Assembly (NCBI GenBank): GCA_027605045.1
Contig: JAQFWX010000117.1
Span: 42,514 to 106,513 of the forward strand
DNA: 64,000 bases
Direction of reading: 5' to 3'
DNA from: Phallus indusiatus
Taxonomy: Eukaryota; Basidiomycota; Agaricomycetes; Phallales; Phallaceae
Made by a program: the position numbers and the translations under genes. This document shows, one piece after another, positions 16,701-28,203 of this stretch. The notes under the pieces are model-generated. The model was not told the DNA's origin. It did not search any database and worked only from the letters and a program-made list of their open reading frames with translations. Position 1 is the stretch's first letter; each line of letters begins with the position of its first letter.

Positions 16701-16903
16701 TTAACATGAAAACTTTTTGGAGTTTATATACCGCACCTGGATTTCTAGACACGAAGTCGTCGACCCCGATGGCGATGACGGCAGCGGCTGGTTTAGGTAC
16801 TAAGCCTAGAGCGACTGCTCTGAATCGAACTACCACTATCGCCCCTTTGACACCTGAAAGTACACCGCAACCAGAGTTCGCGATAAAAGTTGAAGATGAT
16901 TGA
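13720..16903 (+). CDS. SOK1: TCP11/SOK1-family protein
   Basis: The TCP11 family includes yeast Sok1, linked genetically to cAMP/PKA signalling; the biochemical role is not established. Three exons (13720-14128, 14230-14942, 15020-16903) join in frame to 1001 residues. The N-terminus is disordered with a basic KRSR patch. The core begins DVILRHPQLRHDFLFDSGLQ (made by the first splice), then ADQYWDSVLHELEHDLD and a HN-rich insert. Further family motifs are RRGLYEP, LLKAHCAPMRDGKIDVM and FEILELMKLDIANHHLHHLR, the last spanning intron 2. The final exon has many low-complexity inserts (poly-S, poly-Q, poly-H) and repeats the family pattern KHLASRIAKLTYINMKTFWS near the end. It is longer than many homologues because of these inserts. 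It stands alone between two gene deserts. Confidence 0.87.
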
Positions 16904-19015
16904 AACGATTATTTTCATTTTTCTACTTCTCTTTTTTTTTTCTCGATGATATCTGACTGTATGAATATAATCCTATTTCCTTCAACTCTTTTCCTTTTTT
17001 TTCCCATTTGTATCAACAGCTCTGCGAACCATCATCATCATCAGCTTTTCCTCTTTCTCTCACACATCTGTTTTTTCCAGGATTTTTGCTATCATCACGA
17101 GCATTACGATTTTCTGGGTTTTCTTTTCTTTCCTTTTCCCCGCAATCAACCATACTCTCATTCAAAAATTTTTCCTACTGTTGATTTTTTTTTCTTTCTG
17201 TTGTAGTTCGCATGCATGCTATTCTTGTCAAATGTCGATATACCCCACTGTAGCCAGCAGTGTCGTTAAATACAAATCTGATTTCACTATCTTTTCATTG
17301 AAGTGTCCAATATTAAATGCAATAGTACTAGTCAAATGAACGTGGAAATGGTGTTCATATCAAATTTCAAGAAAAATTTGAAAGCGAACAAAAAAGGAAC
17401 ACGTGTAATAAAAGTTGGTCCTCTCAAACACAAACATGAAACGGACTTTGTTGTAAGATTAATAATACGGACCGGGTGTGATGACGAAGCACTGCATATT
17501 AATGTATAACCCGTGTCTATCGACGTGAGTGAAATTCCTCCCAGGTGAGTAAGGCGAGAGTCGTTAACCCCGCCGATCCCCACCTGATTATAGATATATG
17601 TAATTTAAAATTATTTTCCTTTAATCCGAAAAGGAAAAGATTCCGTTCTCGGAGAAGAAAGAACAGGGCCCATTGATCGTTTGATGGGTCAGCCTATGAC
17701 AACTTGAATTCCAGTGGCACATTCTTTTTGCGAATTCGAATTCGGAATAGAAGTCAAGTACGTATGTATGTTTGAATTGCGCATGTGTGTGCCGTGTGTG
17801 AACTTTTTTTTTGTCCTGTGATATTTCAAATTTTTGTGCGATCAGACCTGACTTGGGACAAAATTTCGGTGCGCTTGAATAATATAACTACATACTTAGG
17901 CTAAGCAAGTAATGCAGCAACCTCCTGAGTTTTCTGAGTCATTTCGGAGAGATGTGATGAATCAATCCGAATGGCGGTGCTAGAAAAACCCGTGGTTAAC
18001 ATAACAGCCTGCCTCGCGTGTGTGCAAGTTTGCACTGCATTTTTTCTTTTTATCTCTCTGAAAAATCACGTTAATATCTTCTCCAAAAGGAAAGTCAATT
18101 CAAACACTGCGCGTCAGTCATTGGTATATCCTCCAATAGAGAATAATGAGTGTCTTTATATTTTTGGAATAGGTTGAAAAGAAAGTTTTTCCAGGCTCAA
18201 TTGAATCACCACCCCCGCTGGAAAAAAAACTAAAACCTAATTATGATAAACGCTCGGCACTGAAGGTTTGACATGACGGTAATTCAACCAGGTTCTGGGT
18301 CTGGTTCAATGGGATCAAATAGAAATAGGCAATGCCACATCTTTTTTAGGATCTTTAGGATCTTTTTGTTATTTCTTTTTTGAAAAAGGGCCCGAGCGGA
18401 AGAGAGAAGAGGAACAGATCAAAAGGTCTATTCCGTCCGGAGATGAGGACATTGATCAGTCGATGGAAAAGCTTGACACCCATGCCATGCCATGCAAACT
18501 GGGTTGCCGGGTTCAGCCTAGGTGAGCTGAAATCAATAAAGGACAACAAATGAAGAAGGGAAAAAAAATTTTAAGATTAAAGTTCATTGCCTGCGGTGTA
18601 GTACCTATTACTAGGAACTGAGACTGGGACTCGACGTAAACCCAGGCTACAGGGTTGGCGTCCCATAATTCCATAAAAGAAAAGGAAAAAGGGGTCAGTG
18701 AGGCGAGGCGACCTCCAATCCGAGCTCGATTTTTCCGAACGCGCCGCGCGATTCGCCCGACGCTAACAGACACTAGGTGGAATAACAGCTCGAACACCCA
18801 GCTGACTCAGCGGCTGTTCGGCAGACAAACTCAGAGGCGCCCATTCCGCCAGCCTGGCGATGGAAGAAATATGTGCGAAATATTAATTATTTGCACAATT
18901 TGAATATGAAATGAATTAGAGAAAATTTAATCACTTCTAATCCCCCTTACTCCCAAGCTCTATTTGAGGATTAACAGCATATGAATGTCACGGATGGGTA
19001 TAGAGCATGTGTGTC

Positions 19016-19090
19016 GTATGGCCTAGCGGTCTAGGCGCCTTTGAGAGGGAGGAGGCCCTTGGGTTCGAACCCCGGTGGATGTTTATTTTT
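19016..19090 (+). other. Degenerate tRNA-like unit (tRNA pseudogene or SINE head)
   Basis: An A-box-like stretch (TGGCCTAGCGG) with a perfect 4-bp D stem (GCCT/AGGC) is followed at normal spacing by a B box (GGTTCGAACCC) in a pairable T arm, then by a T5 run at 19086-19090 like a Pol III terminator. The sequence around the A box resembles Ser/Leu tRNAs. However, the flanking 7-nt arms do not pair as an acceptor stem and the anticodon stem is poor, so a working tRNA is unlikely. It could be a tRNA-derived SINE or a decayed tRNA. Confidence 0.5.
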
Positions 19091-19213
19091 GCTTTTACTG
19101 CACAAAGCCATGCTTCTGATTTTTTAATATATAATCCAATGCCAAGAGACCCACAAGTGGAAAATACAATACCTTGAACAATAATAAGCGCTCTTTTGAG
19201 GTCTTTATACCTG

Positions 19214-19300
19214 AAAAAAAAACAGGCCTTGAGGAGAATTGAACCCCTGGGTCACAAAAAGGTGAGCCTAACATGTGACACATATACCACTGAGGTATGA
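19214..19300 (-). other. Second degenerate tRNA-like unit, opposite strand
   Basis: On the minus strand an A-box-like segment (TACCTCAGTGGTAT) is followed by GTCAC...GTGAC arms that could be an anticodon stem around a 19-nt loop. A T arm follows (AGGGG TTCAATT CTCCT, one G:T pair), then a run of nine T residues. The expected acceptor arms do not pair. The unit faces the one at 19016-19090, so the two would be transcribed toward each other. A tRNA pseudogene or SINE fragment fits best. Confidence 0.45.
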
Positions 19301-19478
19301 ACGCACTAGAAGATTGAGTTTGATTTTTCGAATGTATAGACATACTGCATAAGAATTATAGTCTTAAATAAAAAATTCATAGCTTTATTCTCATAAAATG
19401 ATCTCATACCTTATTATTTGAATTATTTGAATTATAATTATAAATAAAATAATAATGAAATATACTGTGACATAACGG

Positions 19479-19514
19479 TAACAGCGGCAAACTGTTGCCG
19501 AGTTGCCGCTGTTA
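19479..19514. repeat. 12-bp perfect inverted repeat
   Basis: TAACAGCGGCAA at 19479-19490 and its exact reverse complement at 19503-19514 are separated by 12 nt, so single-stranded nucleic acid could form a hairpin. It lies just after a very AT-rich stretch and next to the tRNA-like units. Function is unknown; it may be a remnant of a mobile-element end. Confidence 0.7.
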
Positions 19515-21091
19515 TAGCCAGGTTCCTGGTATGGTTACTGCTGACCAAGCTGGGTGTTCGAGCTTGGTAGCCACACTAGGTTTGTTAGCTGTTCTGGCAG
19601 AATGGGCTCAGGATCGTCACAAGTTAGTACCGGCATTTTCCGAATGTCGAATTTCAGTTATGCTTAGGATACTATCAAGAATATATATAGGAAATGAGCC
19701 AGATAAGATAGATAGACAGATTTTTCGTACATAGACGTTAAAACCCTGGAGCGGTCACCGGAGATTTCAAGAGAGCTGGTGGAAATACAAAAAAAAAAGT
19801 AGACCGCCGGATTTCCGAATGACCTCGATTCACGTAACTGATGATTCAGTATTATGTATAGTGTACGAAATTTCCACTATGTCTTTTTACGCTATGTCAG
19901 CCCGGAAGCAGCCTAAAACGACGTTTGTGTCAATGCTTATTGAAGGGACTAGCCTTGTATGTTGTCGAACGGCATGATGTGCGTTCAATCCGTCTTAGTC
20001 AAGTCATTCATAAAAGTCCAATAAGGATACTGACCAATACATGTACCTTACGTACCGCCAACATGTGCATTTATTATTCATCAAGGGCAAGACAAGAAGC
20101 CAAGTGTTCATGCATTATGGACCTTAGTCACGTACCTATCGGAACTGACATTAATCAACTTAGCAGCGTTCTCTCCTTGAATCCTGAAGGGCCGATTGAC
20201 CTAGATTACCGTTTTATCGCTCGCACGTGCTTATCGCTCCAGCAGGTTGGCATTTGGAAAATCAAATATGAAAGAACAAAGAATCTGTATTCCCTATTTA
20301 CCGCTTTTGGAAGGATCGTTAGGCGTCAGACATTGAACATCGTGGGCACTGGCTTAAAAATGATGTAAATTTAGACAAATGCATTTATATTATAATGACA
20401 TAAATATATGCATGTATTGCGAAATCGGGTTGGATGGGAGTCAAAGAGGGTCTGTAGAAGCTGTGAATTCCTTTTCAAAAAATCAGTGCCAATGCGAACT
20501 TCGCAAGATGGAAATCAGCGGGATGACACACCAGCAGCGGAACGGCACAGATGTGTATGCCCGTCAATAATTGCAATTCTGAATAGGCGCAGAAGAAAGG
20601 ATCGCCAAGAAAAAAGAAAGGCATTTAGTAAAATAATTCTGTCAAACTGCTGATCCTTTTTCGGACCTTTTCGACAGTGTTCGACATGAGTCCTAAACTT
20701 GAAACAGTGCCATCATTTCTTGCTTCAGAATTGGCAAGTAGATAACCTCAATTCCTGTGTCTCACGGCCCAATTGACACGTTTTATTAGCGCTGGTTGAA
20801 AACCAGCTACCACCTGGAAGTTTAGGATAACGATCATTCTTGTATTCCAGATGTGAACTGAGAGTCTACCTGAGTTTACGCTCGTTCGAGCTAAATTGCG
20901 GGCTTGAATAGATCCGAGCGTCAACGGCTGTGTTTCATTTGGGTTAAGTAGGCGAGAAAGAATAATGCCAGAGTTTATGTTTTATATAATCAGAACCTCA
21001 CTAAAACGCTGAAGAATCAAATATCAAATCCTCACCTATAAACCCACCGCTAATATCACAAACCCTTCCGCATCACACAACTCCGATACAC

Positions 21092-21268
21092 ATGTCCGAC
21101 GGTGAGCCTTCGACGAGCAGGTCCTCGGCGGACATAAGCCTGGGAGCACAGAAGGATAAGTTATATAACACGTCACCTCCTTTTTTTTCTTTTTTGCAAA
21201 ATTTGCGAAGCCATCTCACCATCTCAGTTGACAACTTATTCATAGACAAAAATAAATGTAATGACTAA
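21092..21268 (+). CDS. Possible small protein, 58 residues, unsupported
   Basis: A TATATAA element at 20983-20989 precedes an ATG at 21092 that opens a 58-codon frame starting MSDGEPSTSRSSADISLGAQ. The first 20 or so codons look coding in base use and the remainder looks like noncoding, T-rich sequence. It could be the first exon of a small spliced gene or of a broken one. No family is recognised and chance is a real alternative. Confidence 0.2.
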   Translation: MSDGEPSTSRSSADISLGAQKDKLYNTSPPFFSFLQNLRSHLTISVDNLFIDKNKCND

Positions 21269-23570
21269 TCACCATTCTCCACGTCTCAGGGATTATTGCT
21301 ATCGGATGAGAGCAGAGATACGCCCTCATTTTAATAATAAGACCGACATGGCGCGAGAAATTTTGCCAGAGACTAGTGGCACTACATTGTTGTTAATTTG
21401 GCAGTTGAGACGTTGGAACAGGGTGGCAGGGAGTCTACTAACCTTACTAGCATCAACACTGTCTCAGAAATCTGGTCGCGGGTTCTTTGAATACCACATA
21501 GGATCTCAATCTCGGATCGTTAATGACACCAAATGGACCGGTTGACAACTTCCATTTTAGTACCCCTTATCCTGATAACACCCTCTCCTTTTAGGACTTT
21601 TCTATTGTATGTGACCGCAATCAATATTAGTTAGCCTTACTTATATGCTAGAAGACAATTACAATCTCAGCTGCTGAGAGTCCTCAACTCAGTTCACATA
21701 AATGTGACGTTTCCTGTTGACAAGAGAATACTCTAGTATCTTCTTGATATGGAGTCGCTGATCTTATTCATGGCTATTTTTTTTTTTCTGAAAGAATTAA
21801 AATCCTAGTCAAAGTTTGATTGCGATCATGTGTTGCATAAAGCCTAAATATTCGGATTTATGGGGTGGAGTGGTGAATGGGAAACAAGCCAAGTATCTAA
21901 GCGAAGATTTTGATTTTTCCACTTGGAAGATGAGAGAAACGTACGCGAGTATCATCGATCCTAGTAGCAAACAACGATCACCGAAGTCTCTCCGAATCCG
22001 GCTTAGAGTCGTCCGAAAGACTTATCGACATTCCGAGAAATAACGGTCTGGACTCAAGTTCTGAGTTTGGACCCAAATACCCTGCCTTCTCGCAGCTTCT
22101 CGTAATGGTAAGACAACTCCAATTCAATATGTATTTTTAACCGGAACCTCACTTGAATTGAATTATTGAACTCAATACTCTTTCCCAACGAGTCATGGCC
22201 TTTATTGATCCCCCTCGGAGGGAACGCAGCCATCAAAGCAGTGTGTTATGAAAACGACTGCGCATTGGCTTCACTGATCGTTGATTCACTGATAATGAAT
22301 GTGGTGAATGATTACAGCCAGGGCCGGTGAGTAATTTTTTCTAGTTCCTGTTGAACAGCAATAAGTTAGCCAGCTTCATTAATATTAGAAAAAATAGCAA
22401 ACCACAAACGTTGCTCAATTTTAAAAGCGACGATCCTTAGGCTGTGCGCAGCATGGACATATCCAAAACTTCATAACTTGGCTACTTAGATATGTATTTT
22501 CGCGTAAGGGAAGGCAAACGCGAGGCAAGGTCTCAAACCCAGTCTAACTGTCAACCCAATCCAATAGAGACACCATGATTTGAAATTTGATATTGGTTAG
22601 CAACTTGAGGAAAAAAAATGTTCACGGCGATTTTCGTTTAACCCGTAGCTTCGAAACGTGTTTCATATTGGAATGACATCTGTATCCACTCGGTTTGACC
22701 GACCTCTCCGCGAATGCTGATGTTACACTGTACGCGTAGTGATAAAGTACATCGAAATCTGATAGTAATTCGAATTCAATGACCATAATTGGAAGTAGAC
22801 TTACAAGCTTGACTGAGGTCTACATCAAATTCACAAGCACTGCGTCCCGTTCGTTCTTTCGGAATTGCCGGGAAGAAGGAAAATGATGAATCCACACACA
22901 CAAAGTTAATATCTCCAGATTTGTAACGTTTACGTTCACGTCCTGTAAAATATCGGCCCAACATTAGCCGGCGTACCGAAGAAAAGGAAAAGCTGCCTCA
23001 GTGCACGAAGATCTCAACTCCGGATCGTTGATTCGGAGGTAACCAGTATCAATAAAACTGACGACATACTGTTTGTCGAAGTGGGTTGCATCAAACAATT
23101 TAATAGCTTACATACCTAATATGGCATCGCACTAAGTGGCCAAATCCATATCGGAAAAAATTGTAAGCCAAGTTCATGAGGCTCACCCAATAAATGGGAT
23201 TGGTTCTTGGGAAGATCGTCAAAATAACTCAATGGGACAATAAAATGACGGCACCCCGATGAACATAAACATCATTCGGGTAATCGAGATTGCAGTTGTG
23301 ATCTTATGTTCCGAAAGTCCTATCAAAAGAGGGCACACCGTGCACCCAAACCCGTTCTCGCAACTGTTAATTGTGAGTTTGACCCTGATTTTGCAACGTT
23401 TCATAAACCTTCGGTCATCCAGTAAGAAGGCACGAGCAAATGTAAACAACATAAGGGTAACCACTCCACGATCTTTGATTAATAGAATTCCGCATATTTC
23501 GAAGTTAGTCGAAATATTCCCGAGGGGAAACCAAAAACCATCTCACCATGAGGTATCTTTGAGGGCACTG

Positions 23571-23938
23571 CTAATTTGTTTTATTCTTTCCCCAAGTCTG
23601 CCTCCAGCCACCGCCAGTGCTCTTTTCCCATTTCAGCATTTCATCACTGACCCAACAATCTTTCACGCTATCGCTTTGCCAAGTATCCAGCGTTCTCCGT
23701 GCTTTTCGCAATAAGAACTCAATTGTTCCAAAATCTCTAGGTGAGATGGTATCGCCTGGGACGCGAAAATAATACCGGATGGCGAGTAAAAACTTCCATC
23801 GGGATGGTGCCGGCTTGGTTCGGATGGTGCGAAGCGATCTCGAAGGATAAGTATCGTTTGGATCTGTGGAGTGAGATATAATAGCAAAACTTACTGTCTG
23901 TACAAATGCAGAACCTCTCGCTGGAGGCCTGAAGGCAT
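23571..23938 (-). CDS. SDHAF1: Succinate dehydrogenase assembly factor 1 (LYR protein)
   Basis: SDHAF1 (yeast Sdh6) is a mitochondrial LYR-motif protein that helps insert iron-sulfur clusters into the SDH iron-sulfur subunit. Two exons join in frame to 103 residues: 23895-23938 encodes MPSGLQREVLHLYR with the LYR motif, and 23571-23838 encodes the rest. Family features follow: RTIRTKPAPSRWKFLLAIRY, TISPRDFGTIEFLLRKARR and VKDCWVSDEM. The 56-nt intron has GTAAG and AG ends. A longer single ORF covers the same region in one frame but misses the conserved N-terminus. A TATA-like TATATA overlaps the sequence just before the ATG. Confidence 0.88.
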
Positions 23939-24261
23939 ATATACTTGGGACGGAAGCCGGTCCAGGTGTCAAGAGCGAGACTGACGCAGTCACGCGCTTA
24001 CGAGTCGCATCACGTCATCAATAACCGGAAAGTGACAAATAATCGCAAACACATTTCGCACTCGAGCTGAAGTCACGGTAAACCTTTGCGGCATGGAAAG
24101 GAGCATGAAAGTATGCGCCGATAAATCGCAGGTCATCTGGCTACAGATTCCAATGAAATAACATTTTCCCTAGTCTATTTGAGCCAAAGAAATTCCGGAG
24201 CTCGAATCCAGTAGAATTCATTTACAGTGTCAACCAACTGCCCAGCACCAAAAACTACCCA
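23939..24261. other. Intergenic stretch, nothing seen
   Basis: This 323-bp gap lies between the start of the SDHAF1 gene and the stop of the glycosyltransferase gene, both on the minus strand. It holds the SDHAF1 promoter. No other feature was seen. Confidence 0.5.
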
Positions 24262-26404
24262 TTAATTCGTTGAACAGTACTTCTCCAACTTCTTAAAATC
24301 GTTGAAAGAGGCCCCATTCTCTTTCCATAAAGCTCGGACTTTCTCCTTCAATATCTGAACGTTCAGTCGTTTACGGGCACCATCTTCACCTTGAGCTTTT
24401 GCCCAAACGTCTTTAAACTCTTGAATAACAGATTCACGGGTTCCCTTTGGCTGGTAGCCTTTGTCATAACGAGGTTGAAGACTGGTACCGAGGCCTCCTT
24501 CTACTAGCCTATACGCTACATCATGGACGGCGCTGATACTCGTGGCCAGTGCAGGTTGATCCCCGTGGATAGGCCATGCAATCCTAGATGACACAAAATA
24601 TCAATCAATACTTATGAAAATAATTCACCGAGAGTTATGGATACCCACATTGGGACACCATGAAATAATGACTCTGACGTGCTGTTTAACCCACAATGCG
24701 TCATAAACCATCCTGTTACCTGCAACAATGTTCAATTGGAATATTTTATACGAGAACATAGAAACGAAATTATTTCCTACCTTGTGAGAAAGAATGACGT
24801 GTTGAGGTGCCCATTTGGGGACGATGCAGTCTTGGTATGAGTCTATTAATGCTTTAATACGTGGCGGGAACTCCCCCTTAACCCGTGACAAGATCTAACA
24901 TCGGTGTTATCGTATAAAAATCAGGAATAGATAGAAGGTCAACACTCACGAATGGTATTTTCATTTCTATGATGGTCTCGCAAACTGTCCAGATACCGTC
25001 TCCCGAGGGCCAAAAATACGAGCCGAACGCAATCTGAGGACAAAATCCGTCACATTAAAACATCTCCATTATCGATGAAAATAAATACTCAACGTATAAC
25101 AAGGAATTCTCTCCGTGACTTTCGAGGATCCTGTCAAGGAACTTTTGCACTTTTTCTCCATCTTCAGACAACATTAGGTCTTGTTTCTTGGTGATACCGG
25201 AAAGCTCAGGCGTGTCGGGAGGAAGGACAGGACCAATAAAGTAGGCCGGTCTATCGTCTTCGCTGAACCATCTTCGGATGGTGGCATTAATTTCGGGTTC
25301 CAGAACATCATTGCTCGTAGACACTAATCCATCACATTCACGTAAAAATCTTTAGAAATTTTTGAGTTATGATACTGCTTCTCGGAGGAAAACTTTTACT
25401 TTCCGGCAGTCTTGATGAGAGTGATGGTAATCTCACTTAACGACCCCAAACTCTAAATTGTTCCATCATCGACAAGAAAATTTCTCTGAGAAAACAGAGC
25501 ACTGACTAGGTCATCGCGTTGAACCAGCTCATAATCATAGAGAGGGGGAAGTCCAGGTAATCTGACGACTTGGCCTTGATTGCTATACGAGAAATAGATC
25601 TAGAAGAAAGTTTCACCATTAAGAACGGCGCCACGAGAGAAAAGGAACTTGCGTGCCTCGGCTTCTATTTTCTCAAAATCGCCACCATTTTCTTTTGCTA
25701 AAACGGCCGCTTTCTGGGTAAGATCACCACGTCCGCCATATTTCTCAGGGCCGTAATAATAGAGATTGTAACCACTACCGACAGGTAACCAACCCAATAC
25801 TGGGACGTCACGTTGACTGATCTTTCGAGTTACCAACAACAGGTTATACACGAAGAACTGTAGCGATATTAGCTGAACCATAGATTCATCCGTGAAGAAC
25901 AGATGAAACTTACGTCTAATAAAACTGTCCGGGGTTTTGGGAGAGCAGGATAAACCCGTCCAGTTGCGCATTTAATGTCTTCCTCTGCATACAAAGCTGA
26001 ATAAAAAGCTTCGTAGTGCGTGTTCATATGCATAACCAAGGGGAAGGGATCCAGTCCCTCTCCTCCTAAGTTGATGAGACTTTCAAGCTTGAGCTTATAG
26101 ATTTCAACGCAATTGGCTGAACAAATCAACTCCTTACCGAATATTTTCTCTCAAGTGAAGTTTGTCTTCTGTGAAATGTTTCAATAGCATCTTCTCTTCA
26201 ACCTCTCCGAAACCACCCAACACGGGAAGGGTTATGATAAATTGAGGGTTCTCATGAACAAGTTTGGCGGCCAAAGCTAAAATAGCTGTGAAATGGCCTG
26301 TTCATAGCGCGAAGAAGGCAACCGTTAGCAAAAAGGGCGTGGAGAATATGTTAGTTTCTCTCACCGGTGGCACATACAGTAACAAAGACCAGATGATAAA
26401 CCAT
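24262..26404 (-). CDS. UDP-glycosyltransferase (GT1-like)
   Basis: GT1-type enzymes move a sugar from a UDP-sugar to small acceptors such as sterols, lipids or secondary metabolites. The start at 26404 opens MVYHLVFVTVCATG, continued after an intron by HFTAILALAAKLVHENPQFI, the usual GT1 N-terminal strand-helix with its His. Middle exons give the FGSYFWPSGDGIWT-type segment. The C-terminal donor-binding block is WAPQHVILSHK, then VTGWFMTHCGLNSTSES, HGVPM and IAWPIHGDQPALA, joined across introns, and the stop is at 24262. No signal peptide or membrane anchor is obvious. It is the outermost gene of the accessory block, 363 bp downstream of Sec14 copy 1 in the same orientation. The acceptor is unknown. 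Confidence 0.88.
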
Positions 26405-26767
26405 TGAGTTGAATGTGGAAAACGCCTGAGGCGGGACTGTGCATCTTCTCACATCTAATCTATAATTATGTCTCGGCGATCGATGACCGTCTCAAGGGGA
26501 CTGTAGACCTTAAGCTCGTCTGAATTTGCATCTCGCTGCAGATCAAAGGTCGTGCACCCAATGACTTAGAAAAGAGAATATCTTATCTTCACTCTCACCA
26601 ACTCTCTATTTCAGAGGAAAAAAATGAATGTTCATTGCACGCAAGATGAACATGACACCAGACAGCGAGAATGAAAAAGTTATTTACGACAAGCGCCCAT
26701 GAGCTGACGCTGAACAAATACAATAGCGCTGCGATACGCAAAATGACTTAAACTACGAGGTGAAAAA
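26405..26767. other. Intergenic stretch upstream of the glycosyltransferase
   Basis: The gap between Sec14 copy 1 and the glycosyltransferase holds the latter's promoter. No coding motif was seen. Confidence 0.5.
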
Positions 26768-28203
26768 TTAAAGAGGCTGGACTTGATCCTTAGTTATGAC
26801 TTCAGTTTCGGGCATCGAACCGTTGGCGATCTCCTTGTCGTTATTTATGATACAGGTATTGGTGCCAGTGATTAATGCCTTATCCGTTTCTTGCTGTAAC
26901 CTAGGCCTGTATCGGGAGGAAACTCTTCCTTCTAACCAAGGCCCGTCGTTTGAGAACGCACATCCGCCAAGATCTTCACATGTGCAGGTTCCTCCGTACT
27001 CTGTTGGAAGATTTTCTTCATCTATGATTTCCAACAAAAAGGATCTGTAATCAGACCCTAGAAGTAAATTGGTAAAAGCCATTTAATTGAAAATCCGTAG
27101 TAATACCTAAAAGAACCACTTTATCCCTGGTTTCTGGTTCAAGCCACTTCTTGGCAATGTTCCACACGAAGGTAAAAGGAGCAGGTACGTTAATCAATAT
27201 GAGTTTGGCCATCCTGGTGTGATAACAACATTCCCAAGTTATAATATTTAAATAAATCGTATCAAAGAAGAAACCAAATACGTTTCTGGATAATAGTCTT
27301 TGGAAACTCGAGATAATTCCTTCAGAGAGTCTTTTGCCGACCAAAACCTCTGTAAACTGGGGTGAACAGAGAAATGAGGAATATTGTTTTCGTGGAACTT
27401 ATAGTGAGCTAACCTAAAGCCTTTCATGTCTGCCAGACAAAGGGTCGACGAGACAGGGGTGCCTTTAGCTCTTGAACAGGCTGGATAAGCCTCGCGAGGC
27501 CCGAATTCGGCATTCGTCAGTAGGGCCTTCCAAAGTCGATCGCTTAGATCTGGTTCGTGAGATACTACTTAACGTCTTAGTTACCAGTGGTTATTCGTGT
27601 CATAACAAAATATACAATTACTAACAAGGGGCGATGTCAAGTCTTCCTAGTCCCTCGAAGTGAATTGGATGTCCTTCCTAAAATTTGATCAGGTCCAGCA
27701 CAGAAAGTTTGTAAATTGTGTGATGGTTAACATACTTTATCGGTCTGCAATTTCCATCTTCGTTAAAGACCCAGAAGAAGGATAAATCGCATCGGAGTCA
27801 TACTTTGTGATAAAAAAAGGGCCAGTGTTTCGTTACTGTCCTTCTATCTGGGTACTGCAAAACGTCATAAAGATACGAGTTTTGTTAATATAACACACTC
27901 ACATCTAATGGGTCTACTTCGTCGTACAATGCATCCATACCAACGTCCTCCACTGACGTCCGCCATTTTTGACAATTAAGTAGCATCTTCTTTGCATCCT
28001 CGATTTCGAGTTTGCGAGCTCGCAGAAATCGTCTGGAGAGTAATCGCCCTCGTCAATATAAGGAAAGAAAGTGACGGTCTTTGTTAGACTGACAGTAAAG
28101 TAACATCGTCCGTTCCTACGGTATCTCCAGGCGAAACAATTCCCTCGTCTATAATTTCTTTCTGGAACTGCTCCAACACTTTGCGCTCATGGTCTTGAAT
28201 CAT
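26768..28203 (-). CDS. Sec14-like CRAL-TRIO lipid-transfer protein, copy 1
   Basis: Sec14 proteins bind and exchange phosphatidylinositol and other lipids in the cytosol. The start at 28203 opens MIQDHERKVLEQFQKEIID (CRAL-TRIO N-terminal region). It is followed by the basic RKLEIEDAKKML segment, then YPDRRTVTKHWPFFYHK, a 9-nt microexon (27736-27744) coding TDK, and EGHPIHFEGLGRLDIAP. The lipid-binding part includes FWSAKDSLKELSRVSKDYYPE and ILINVPAPFTFVWNIAKKWL. It ends with ENLPTEYGGTCTCEDLGGC and a short variable tail. All exons are open. A paralogue lies at 34135-35596 and an inverted relic near 32065. Confidence 0.87.

Larger units (their letters stand above)
16904..23570. other. Gene-poor stretch with tRNA-like units, about 6.7 kb
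   Basis: No protein gene can be supported. The region has T-rich 3' flank sequence after the TCP11-family gene (16904-17210), two tRNA-like units (19016-19090 and 19214-19300), a 12-bp inverted repeat (19479-19514) and a weak small-ORF candidate at 21092. The longest open frame (19925-20368, 147 codons) has no recognisable motif and an atypical cysteine-rich, patternless composition. No transposase or reverse-transcriptase motif was found. Confidence 0.5.

Noticed and set aside
19016..19300. Functional tRNA genes
   Set aside because: A and B boxes are present but acceptor arms do not pair and the anticodon arms are abnormal in both units.
19925..20368. 147-codon plus-strand ORF
   Set aside because: No motif, no promoter signal and unusual composition; length alone is possible by chance in a desert of this size.
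23259..23714. Plus-strand ORF of 151 codons
   Set aside because: It overlaps SDHAF1 antisense, has no motif, and its left half has no coding character.
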